Source of the DNA: an uncultured Bacteroides sp.
Lineage (GTDB): Bacteria > Bacteroidota > Bacteroidia > Bacteroidales > Bacteroidaceae
Reading direction: 5' to 3'
Length of the DNA: 39,885 bases
NCBI GenBank assembly: GCA_944322355.1
Contig: CALUOT010000025.1
Span: 1 to 39,885, forward strand
Shown here: piece after piece, positions 33,858 through 39,885 of the stretch
Numbering within the stretch: position 1 is the first letter of the stretch
How the letters are laid out: each line of letters opens with the position of its first letter
The notes under the pieces: generated by a model
What the model was told of the DNA's origin: nothing
Databases searched by the model: none
What the model saw: the letters and a program-made list of their open reading frames with translations, nothing else
Translations under genes and position numbers: made by a program

Positions 33858-33970
33858 TCAGAATGCCTTGTAGCATGGGCTCAGAAGGTTGCAAACATAG
33901 AGGCCGAATGTTGCAAACATTAGCCCCTTAGGTTGCAAACATTCAGGCCTTAGGTTTGCAACCTTCTTGG
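33858..33970. repeat. Five-unit 22-bp palindrome array (TTGCAA type)
   Basis: Dyads centred at 33869.5, 33891.5, 33913.5 and 33935.5 (22 bp apart) and 33958.5 (23). Unit 3 is a perfect palindrome ATGTTGCAAACAT around GCA; unit 1 has different arms (ATGC...GCAT). Flanks GAATGTT, AACAT and GGCC/CCCC are shared with the 18.5-kb array, but the palindrome centre is GCA instead of AGT. Confidence 0.9.
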
Positions 33971-34075
33971 AGGGTAGTTCTGCTTAATAAACGAATGTAA
34001 TGATTTTTGATGGTATTCGCAGGGATAAGCAGGAAAAAAGCAGGGACATTATCATGCGTTACGCTGAATGTTTGC

Positions 34076-34106
34076 TATCTTTGCTCAGTCTGATTAAACG
34101 GGAGGA
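34076..34106 (+). promoter_or_regulatory. -7 element and unusual Shine-Dalgarno before the GT90 gene
   Basis: TATCTTTG at 34076-34083 matches the consensus. GGAGG at 34101-34105 lies 7 nt before the GTG start at 34113, a good ribosome-binding site, rare in this window, that supports the GTG start. Confidence 0.6.
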
Positions 34107-34112
34107 AATATA

Positions 34113-35102
34113 GTGAAAAACAAACTCTTATATACATTACGCAGCGGGAAGAACCCGAAATTCATTTATTATGCGGTGAATATGTGCAGGTTGTGGATGC
34201 CTAAGGCGCTGTTTAGGCTTAGGCTGGAGCGTAAGTTGCGTGCCTTGCACCGCCGGGCAGACTATGATTACATCCGGTCCCGGATCGATTATTACAACCG
34301 GCTTTCTCCGGGAGTCGTGTTGCCTCCCGATGCGCCTTTGCTGTCCGAACATAAGCTGCGGAAGCCCAAGGTGTACTTCTTTGATACCTACGAATATACC
34401 CGATGGTTTTCTCCGTCCTATCGTTGGGGCTTTCATCCCGGTGATGTCACGTATGTGCCTCCTTTTCCTTCCATTGTGAAGAGTCGTCCTTTGGTGGAGT
34501 CTAATGAAAACTCCGTGGTCATGAAGCTGGATAAGGTGAGGCATTTCATTTTTGTGAAAGATAAGAAAGACTTTTCCGCCAAGCAGAACCGGGTGATATT
34601 CCGGGGCAAGGTGAAGGGGAAAGAGTCGCGTCGGCGATTCATGGAGATGTATTTCCATCATCCGATGTGCGACCTGGGCGATGTAAGCAAGCATACGGAC
34701 GATCCGCAGGAGTGGCAGACGGAGAAGAAAACCATAACGGAGCATCTGGACTATAAGTTCATCATGGCGTTGGAAGGAAACGATGTGGCGAGCAACTTGA
34801 AATGGGTGATGTCATCCAATTCGATTGCTGTCATGCCACGTCCTACGTGTGAGACTTGGTTTATGGAAGGTACATTGATACCTAACTATCACTATATTGA
34901 AATCAAACCGGATTTTACGGACTTGGAAGAACGTGTGCAGTATTACATCGACCATGAGCAGGAGGCCCAAGAAATCATCCGGCATGCACATGAGTATGTA
35001 AATCAGTTTAGGGATACTGAACGGGAGCACCTCATTTCGCTGGGGGTATTAGAGAAGTACTTTGAGGTGACAGGGCAGAAGCCTCCGTTCAAGGCTGGTT
35101 GA
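34113..35102 (+). CDS. GT90 (CAP10/LpsA-like) glycosyltransferase
   Basis: 329 residues, starting at GTG 34113 after a clear GGAGG. The C-terminal half carries the GT90 signature: VIFRGKVKGKESRRRFME (about 168-185), then LDYKFIMALEGNDVASNLKW and MSSNSIAVMPRPTCETWFMEG, with HYIEIKPDFTDLEE. Bacterial homologues such as LpsA add sugars to lipooligosaccharide cores. No membrane segment. Monocistronic; its last 14 bp overlap the 3' end of the convergent GT9 gene. Confidence 0.88.
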   Translation: MKNKLLYTLRSGKNPKFIYYAVNMCRLWMPKALFRLRLERKLRALHRRADYDYIRSRIDYYNRLSPGVVLPPDAPLLSEHKLRKPKVYFFDTYEYTRWFSPSYRWGFHPGDVTYVPPFPSIVKSRPLVESNENSVVMKLDKVRHFIFVKDKKDFSAKQNRVIFRGKVKGKESRRRFMEMYFHHPMCDLGDVSKHTDDPQEWQTEKKTITEHLDYKFIMALEGNDVASNLKWVMSSNSIAVMPRPTCETWFMEGTLIPNYHYIEIKPDFTDLEERVQYYIDHEQEAQEIIRHAHEYVNQFRDTEREHLISLGVLEKYFEVTGQKPPFKAG

Positions 35103-36120
35103 TGACTTCCTCTATTTTCTGAAGCATGTCTTCGGCCTTTATCTGGGTCAGGCAAGCATAGTCGCCCCGCCCACAGGGCTTGTTGCCGAAGACGGAACAA
35201 GGCCGGCAGGGTAAATCCACTTGCACGGCGTGATGCTCGCTTTGCTTCCAACCCATGAAGCCGGTATAAGGATGCGTGGCTCCCCATACGGAAACTACGG
35301 AAGTACCTACCAAGGAGGCCAAATGCATGTTGGCCGAATCCATGGAGACCATGACGTGCAGATGGCTCATGAGGGACAGTTCGGCTTCCAGTGTCAGCTT
35401 CCCGGCTACGGAAGTGATGAGGGGAGAAGAGGCAGCCCAAGCATCCAGTTGCCGGGTTTCTTCTTTTCCTCCACCGAAGAGGAACATCCGATAGTTTTCG
35501 CGGGTTGAAAGGAGAGTCAGGAGGCGAAGCATCGTCTCCGGCGGCAGGACTTTCCCCGGATGGGCGGCAAAGGGCGCGATGCCTATCCACTGCTTTCCGT
35601 CGGGCAGGCCTGTGACCTCCTGGAAAAGAGCCGGGTCTCCTTTCTCTTCTCCGTATATCGAATGGAAATCACTTTTCACGGGATAACCCAGCCGGGCAAA
35701 GACGGCTTCATAGCGGTCGAAGGAGGACGGAAGTGGGTGCAGCTGCTTGTTGTGCGGGCGGGTCAATGCTTTCTTCTTGCTTCGGCCTTTGTCGATGTGG
35801 GCCACACGGGCTCCCGTGCAAGCAAACAAGGAACGTATCACTTGGCTGCGAAGTACGTCGTGCAGGTCGGCCACGGTGTCATAGCCTTCACGCTTCAGCT
35901 CCCGGAAGAGGCGGTACAGTCCCCCGATGCCCTTATACCTTTTGAGGTCGATGCCCCGGAAATGGACATTGGCCGGCATACGGGCAAACAACGTCTGGAC
36001 GTGTGGGCGACTCAGTATCGTGATGTCCACGTCACGGTATCGGCGTGCCAAGGCATCGATGATGGGGACGGTCATGGCCACATCACCCAAGGCGGAGAAG
36101 CGTATGACGAGCAGTTTCAT
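35089..36120 (-). CDS. GT9 heptosyltransferase-like protein
   Basis: ATG 36118-36120 gives MKLLVIRFSALGDVAMTVP, the classic GT9 N-terminus; in-frame upstream codons are simply the antisense of the DUF4254 reading frame. 343 residues: acceptor domain, then GIAPFAAHPGKVLPPETM, and the donor-binding MSHLHVMVSMDSANMHLASL with VVSVWGATHPYTG. Transfers heptose or a related sugar in lipooligosaccharide assembly. ATG overlaps the DUF4254 stop (ATGA), so the two are translationally coupled. Confidence 0.9.
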   Translation of the reverse strand: MKLLVIRFSALGDVAMTVPIIDALARRYRDVDITILSRPHVQTLFARMPANVHFRGIDLKRYKGIGGLYRLFRELKREGYDTVADLHDVLRSQVIRSLFACTGARVAHIDKGRSKKKALTRPHNKQLHPLPSSFDRYEAVFARLGYPVKSDFHSIYGEEKGDPALFQEVTGLPDGKQWIGIAPFAAHPGKVLPPETMLRLLTLLSTRENYRMFLFGGGKEETRQLDAWAASSPLITSVAGKLTLEAELSLMSHLHVMVSMDSANMHLASLVGTSVVSVWGATHPYTGFMGWKQSEHHAVQVDLPCRPCSVFGNKPCGRGDYACLTQIKAEDMLQKIEEVINQP

Positions 36121-36722
36121 CGCTTGCCGTAGAGCACGGGGTTGAGGTTGGGGTCGTTGTACATCTTCATCTGTTTGTACACCTTCATGTACTTGCGTCC
36201 GCCGGCAATGTCGTCGATGAGCTGGTCGATGGCGGTGGAGAGGTCTTTCTGTTGCTCCAACAGTACGTTCAGCTTGTTGGTGCATTGTTGGATGTGCTCG
36301 GGTGTGGTGTCGGTGCGCTTTGTCTCTTGCCGCATGTGGTAAACCTTTACGGCGAGGATGGACAGGCGGTCGATGGCCCAGGCCGGGCTTTCGGTGTTGA
36401 TGGTGGCATCGGACTTTGCCTTTACCTCTTTATATTGCTCCAAGAAGTAGCTGTCTATTAGCTCTACCAGGTCGGTACGGTCCTGATTGGACTGGTCGAT
36501 GCGGCGCTTCAGGGCCAAGGCTTCCACGGGATCGATGTGCGGGTCGCGGATAAGGTCTTCCAAGTGCCACTGCACGGTGTCAATCCAAGTCTTCAGGTAC
36601 AGGTAGTATTCGATGCTCCGCACCGGATAGGGGTTCTGGATGGGTGTATCCACGTGGTCGGTCTGGTGATAATCCAGGACGCATTGCGTGAAGATGGGGT
36701 TGCAAAGTTCGCTAAAGTTCAT
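36117..36722 (-). CDS. DUF4254 domain-containing protein
   Basis: 201 residues, soluble, mostly helical and charged, beginning MNFSELCNPIFTQCVLDYHQ. Conserved features: NPYPVRSIEYYLYLKTWIDT, WHLEDLIRDPHID and WAIDRLSILAVKVYHM. DUF4254 proteins occur in Bacteroidota next to GT9 heptosyltransferase genes, as here with a 4-bp overlap, so a helper role in core glycan synthesis is inferred; no biochemical role is known to me. Confidence 0.85.
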   Translation of the reverse strand: MNFSELCNPIFTQCVLDYHQTDHVDTPIQNPYPVRSIEYYLYLKTWIDTVQWHLEDLIRDPHIDPVEALALKRRIDQSNQDRTDLVELIDSYFLEQYKEVKAKSDATINTESPAWAIDRLSILAVKVYHMRQETKRTDTTPEHIQQCTNKLNVLLEQQKDLSTAIDQLIDDIAGGRKYMKVYKQMKMYNDPNLNPVLYGKR

Positions 36723-36748
36723 ACGGTGATTGTTTATGGTTAGGGGGG

Positions 36749-36779
36749 CAAAGCTATGTAAAAATCCCTACTTCTCCAA
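36749..36779 (-). promoter_or_regulatory. Promoter of the DUF4254-GT9 operon
   Basis: Minus strand: TAGCTTTG (36756-36749) with TTG (36779-36777) 20 nt upstream; start codon at 36722. Confidence 0.6.
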
Positions 36780-36819
36780 CTTATCGGCGGGCAAAAGTGT
36801 CTATTTGGCAGATTATTCC

Positions 36820-36827
36820 TATCTTTG
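36820..36827 (+). promoter_or_regulatory. -7 element of the msbA-like operon
   Basis: TATCTTTG, matching the consensus, 30 bp before ATG 36858. Divergent from the promoter at 36749-36779. Confidence 0.58.
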
Positions 36828-36857
36828 CCCGCATATACGCACCTCATTGATTGATTT

Positions 36858-38693
36858 ATGAAAGAATTCCTACGACTGCTGCGCCGCTTTGTGCCGCCTT
36901 ACAAGAAGTATCTGGGCTGGGCTTTGTTCCTCAACTTGCTTTCGGCCTTCCTCAACATCTTCTCATTTACGCTGATTATTCCTATCCTTCAGATTCTTTT
37001 CGAGATGGATACCAAGGTGTACGAGTTCATCCCGTGGGACACGGCGGGCATGGGGCTGAAGGACATTGCGGTGAACAACTTCTACTACGGCGTGTCCGAG
37101 CTGATTGCTGCACAGGGGGCATCGCTCACCTTGCTGATACTGGGCGTGTTCCTGGCGGTGATGACCTTGCTGAAGACCCTGGCCTACTTCGCTTCGTCGG
37201 CGGTGATGATACCGTTGCGGACGGGCGTGGTGCGCGACATCCGGTTGCAGGTATATAATAAGGTGTTGCGCCTGCCGTTGGCCTTCTTCTCGGAGGAGCG
37301 GAAGGGGGACATCATCGCCCGCATGAGTGGTGACGTGACGGAGGTGGAGACATCGGTCACCAGTTCGCTGGACATGCTCATCAAGAACCCTATCCTCATC
37401 ATCGTCTACTTCGGTACGCTGATAGCCGTGAGCTGGCAACTGACGCTGTTCACCCTCCTCGTCGTGCCGGCCATGGGATGGGTGATGGGTGCCGTGGGCA
37501 AGAAGCTGAAACGGCAGTCGCTCGAGGCACAGAGCAAGTGGAGTGACACCATGAGCCAACTGGAAGAAACCCTCGGCGGACTGCGCATCATCAAAGCCTT
37601 CCTGGCGGAGAAGAAGATGGCCGAACGCTTCGACCGCTGCAGTAACGACTATCGCGACGCCATCGGCCGGGTGGCCACCCGTCAGGCCCTGGCACACCCC
37701 ATGAGCGAGTTCCTCGGCACGTGCCTCATCGTCGTGGTGCTGTGGTTCGGTGGGACGCTGATACTGAACAATGCATCCACCATCGACGCACCCTCGTTCA
37801 TCTTCTACCTCGTCATCCTCTACAGCGTCATCAACCCCCTGAAGGAATTCTCCAAGGCGGGCTACAACATACCCAAGGGACTGGCCTCGATGGAGCGCAT
37901 CGACAAGATACTGCTGGCCGAGAACCCCATCAAGGAACCGGCCCTGCCGAAGCCGCTGCCGGGGCTGGAACGGGAGATTGAGTTCCGCGACATCACGTTC
38001 AGCTACGACGGACGACGGGAGGTGCTCCGACACATCAACCTCACCATCCCGAAGGGCAAGACCATCGCCCTCGTGGGCCAGAGCGGCTCGGGCAAATCGA
38101 CCTTGGTGGACCTCCTGCCGCGCTATCACGACGTGCAGCAGGGCGCGGTGCTGATAGACGGCGTGGACATCAAGGACGTGCGCATCAGCGACTTGCGCTC
38201 GCTCATCGGCAACGTCAACCAGGAGGCCATCCTCTTCAACGACACGTTCTTCAACAACATCGCCTTCGGCGTCGAGGGGACCACGATGGAGCAGGTCGTT
38301 GCCGCCGCCAAGATTGCCAATGCGCACGACTTCATCATGCAGACGCCCGACGGATACCAGACCACCGTGGGTGACCGCGGCGGCAAGCTCTCCGGCGGGC
38401 AGCGACAGCGCATCAGCATCGCCCGCGCCATCCTCAAGAACCCGCCCATCCTCATCCTCGACGAAGCCACCTCGGCACTCGACACGGAGAGCGAACGCCT
38501 CGTGCAGGAAGCCCTGGAGCGGCTGATGAAGACGCGCACCACCATCGCCATCGCCCACCGACTGAGCACCATCCGCAGTGCCGACGAGATATGCGTGATG
38601 CACGACGGCGCCATCGTGGAGCGCGGTCGCCACGAAGAGCTGCTGGCCCTGGGAGGTTATTATAAACGACTGAACGATATGCAAAATGCCTGA
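36858..38693 (+). CDS. msbA: MsbA-like ABC exporter (lipid A/multidrug flippase)
   Basis: 611 residues, a half-transporter: six membrane helices in 1-330 (first FLNLLSAFLNIFSFTLIIPI), then an ABC domain with Walker A LVGQSGSGKSTL (about 403-414), signature LSGGQRQRISIA, Walker B ILILDEATSALD and switch His AIAHRLST. Family order and neighbours (GT9, GT90, Kdo-kinase-like genes) fit an MsbA-type lipid A-core flippase, though other lipid or drug exporters of the subfamily look alike. Overlaps the DUF6078-like gene by 8 bp. Confidence 0.88.
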   Translation: MKEFLRLLRRFVPPYKKYLGWALFLNLLSAFLNIFSFTLIIPILQILFEMDTKVYEFIPWDTAGMGLKDIAVNNFYYGVSELIAAQGASLTLLILGVFLAVMTLLKTLAYFASSAVMIPLRTGVVRDIRLQVYNKVLRLPLAFFSEERKGDIIARMSGDVTEVETSVTSSLDMLIKNPILIIVYFGTLIAVSWQLTLFTLLVVPAMGWVMGAVGKKLKRQSLEAQSKWSDTMSQLEETLGGLRIIKAFLAEKKMAERFDRCSNDYRDAIGRVATRQALAHPMSEFLGTCLIVVVLWFGGTLILNNASTIDAPSFIFYLVILYSVINPLKEFSKAGYNIPKGLASMERIDKILLAENPIKEPALPKPLPGLEREIEFRDITFSYDGRREVLRHINLTIPKGKTIALVGQSGSGKSTLVDLLPRYHDVQQGAVLIDGVDIKDVRISDLRSLIGNVNQEAILFNDTFFNNIAFGVEGTTMEQVVAAAKIANAHDFIMQTPDGYQTTVGDRGGKLSGGQRQRISIARAILKNPPILILDEATSALDTESERLVQEALERLMKTRTTIAIAHRLSTIRSADEICVMHDGAIVERGRHEELLALGGYYKRLNDMQNA

Positions 38694-39141
38694 CGCCATG
38701 ACCGATTTCGACTACACCCGCCTGCCCGCCTACTACGCCCTGTGCCCCCTCTCCGCCTGCCCCCGCGCGGCCGAGTGTCTTCGCCAATGCCTCTACGAAG
38801 GCCTCACGGCCGACGTCACCGACTTCTGCTGCCTCAATCTCCGGGCTCTGCGCACCGTTGCCAGTGCCGATTGTCCCCACTTCCGCCCGGCGGTGAAGGT
38901 GCGCTTCGCCTGGGGCATCAAAGGCGTGCTCAGCCAGCTCGAACAGTTGCCTTACGGACAGGCACGCGATGCGCGCGACGCCGTCTACGGCCTCTTCGGC
39001 AGGAACATCTTCTACCGTATCCGCCAAGAGAAGCGGCATGTATTACCCGACGAGCAGGAGCGCGTCCGGCGCATCTTCCGTCGGTTCGGCATTGCTGAAG
39101 AACCCCGGTTCGACCGGTACGAATATCGTTACGACCTCTGA
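38686..39141 (+). CDS. DUF6078-like Cys-rich protein
   Basis: 151 residues from ATG 38686; ATG 38698 (MTDFDYTRLP) is an alternative that would avoid the overlap with msbA. The N-terminal third has many Cys: LCPLSACPRAAECLRQC (about 19-35), FCCLN and DCPHF, suggestive of a metal or cluster site. The rest is basic and helical. This looks like the Bacteroidota DUF6078 family; function unknown. Its stop directly precedes the large 23-bp array. Confidence 0.72.
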   Translation: MPDAMTDFDYTRLPAYYALCPLSACPRAAECLRQCLYEGLTADVTDFCCLNLRALRTVASADCPHFRPAVKVRFAWGIKGVLSQLEQLPYGQARDARDAVYGLFGRNIFYRIRQEKRHVLPDEQERVRRIFRRFGIAEEPRFDRYEYRYDL

Positions 39142-39149
39142 TTCTACTT

Positions 39150-39402
39150 TCTACCGACCTGCGTATGTCACTGCTACCGACCTACGTAAGTCATGACTTG
39201 TGACATACGTTTCTCACGATTTGTCTCAACCGTGTGAGAAAACTTTTCTCAACCGTATGAGAATGGTTGTCTTAGCCGTATGAGAATAGTTGTCTCAGCC
39301 GTATGAGAAAACCTTTCTTAACCGTATGAGAAAGGATGAGACATACGCATCTCTCTTCCGGAGACCTACGGAAGTGTCCGGCGGTGAGATACGGGGGAGG
39401 GT
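39150..39402. repeat. Eleven-unit 23-bp palindrome array filling the gap between two convergent stops
   Basis: A CG step recurs at 39162/63, 39185/86 and every 23 bp to 39392/93, eleven in a row without a slip. Most units are imperfect dyads about it: GACCTACGTAAGTC (39179-39192), GTGA...TCAC (39200-39217), TCTCA...TGAGA (units 39219-39310), GAGA...TCTC (39338-39355) and GGA.AC...GT.TCC (39360-39379). Arms change in step. The array begins 8 bp after the DUF6078-like stop and ends 10 bp before the TonB-C stop. Confidence 0.95.
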
Positions 39403-39412
39403 GGCGGTGAGA

Positions 39413-39793
39413 TTAGTTTCTCGGTCGGAATATGATGGGGATGACGTATCGTGCCCTAACTCGTCGGCCCTGGTGCATGGCTGGTTGCCAGCGTGGCATG
39501 AGTCGGCAGACCCTGATGGCTTCTTGGTTCCAGCGTGGTTCGGGGCTTCGCAATATGTGTATGTGCGTGATGCGGCCATCTTTCTCCACGATAAACTCTA
39601 CGGCAACATTTCCTAAGATGCACTGGTCTTGGGTGATGAGTGGCTCATGCAGGTTCTCCCTAAAGAAATCGATCATCGCCTTGACGCCTCCAGGGAATGA
39701 GGGCGGTTGGTCGATGGTCTCCACGTTCATGACCGGTGCGCAGGCAGAAAGGAGGAACGTGAGCAGGAGGGACAGGGTGACTTTGTGTGCCAT
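39413..39793 (-). CDS. Small lipoprotein with TonB C-terminal domain
   Basis: 126 residues. Signal MAHKVTLSLLLTFLLSAC with the lipobox LLSAC (Cys18). The remaining 105 residues are a TonB-C domain: PPSFPGGVKAMIDFFRENL, the strand NVAVEFIVEKDGRITHI, LRSPEPRWNQEAIRVCRLMPRWQPA and the last strand VRARYVIPIIFRP. Unlike TonB it has no periplasm-spanning Pro-rich arm or inner-membrane helix, so it cannot be a standard energy transducer; perhaps an envelope protein binding TonB-box-like peptides. The upstream 92 bp to the window end are AT-rich, with no clear promoter. Confidence 0.85.
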   Translation of the reverse strand: MAHKVTLSLLLTFLLSACAPVMNVETIDQPPSFPGGVKAMIDFFRENLHEPLITQDQCILGNVAVEFIVEKDGRITHIHILRSPEPRWNQEAIRVCRLMPRWQPAMHQGRRVRARYVIPIIFRPRN

Positions 39794-39885
39794 GGCGAAT
39801 CGAATATGTAATTAACGTGAGTTCGATATAAGGAGTAAAAATATTCGTTTGAAAATTAGGAACATAGCGATAAAAGCATTAAATT

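Noticed and set aside
36121-36285. N-terminal extension of the GT9 protein (upstream in-frame ATG at 36285)
   Set aside because: The 55 extra residues are the out-of-frame reading of the DUF4254 gene; GT9 proteins begin at MKLLVIRFSALGD.
36963-38699. 578-codon open frame antisense to the msbA-like gene
   Set aside because: It is a shadow of a GC-rich coding region; the composition is His/Arg/Gln-rich without domains, and the sense frame has all ABC motifs.

Overview
The window looks like a chromosomal stretch of a Bacteroidales bacterium, most likely Bacteroides or a close relative. Evidence: many start regions carry the Bacteroidota -7 element TAnnTTTG, sometimes with a TTTG/TTG -33 element; Shine-Dalgarno sequences are mostly absent; lipoproteins with Cys after a short signal are common; and the gene content is typical of the order (histone-like HU variant, DUF2851, DUF4254 with GT9, DUF5672, fimbrillin-like lipoprotein, paired type I signal peptidase genes beside dapB). 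I see no tRNA, rRNA, CRISPR array, insertion sequence or prophage gene.

Layout. 0-2.5 kb: end of an unidentified gene, then two exported peptidase-like proteins with nearly identical 5' leaders. 2.6-8.4 kb: histone-like protein, queH, lolD, tcdA, a CPA2 antiporter with stress-protein-like domains, and asd. 8.7-12.9 kb: dapB with two signal peptidase I paralogs, one apparently lacking its catalytic residues, and a DUF3267-like membrane protein. 13-15.5 kb: orphan sensor kinase and DUF2851 protein. 15.6-18.5 kb: fimbrillin-like/leucine-rich-repeat lipoprotein, a 57-residue peptide gene and a NahK-like sugar kinase. 18.8-25.7 kb: an RND efflux operon (adaptor, pump, outer-membrane factor) with a divergent lpxA as last gene. 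26-30.9 kb: Ig-like lipoprotein, DUF3108, thioesterase, cysS. 31.3-39.1 kb: envelope glycan genes (glycosyltransferase, Kdo/WaaP-like kinase, DUF5672, GT90, GT9 heptosyltransferase-like, DUF4254, MsbA-like exporter) and a Cys-rich DUF6078-like protein. 39.4 kb: small TonB-C lipoprotein.

Functionally the window is dominated by envelope biology: LolD (lipoprotein sorting), signal peptidases, LpxA, MsbA, core glycosyltransferases and an efflux pump. DapB and Asd share the lysine/diaminopimelate pathway but lie in separate operons.

The most unusual signal is in the intergenic DNA. Eight separate gaps hold short tandem arrays of imperfect palindromes whose dyad centres repeat at exactly 22 bp (3.0, 15.5, 18.5, 31.1, 33.9 kb) or 23 bp (8.6, 12.1, 39.2 kb), with rare 1-bp slips. 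Arm sequences change between and within arrays but often change on both sides, keeping the dyad symmetry. There are no spacers, the arrays sit between genes in every orientation, and several fill nearly all the space between two stop codons. I do not recognise them as a described element.
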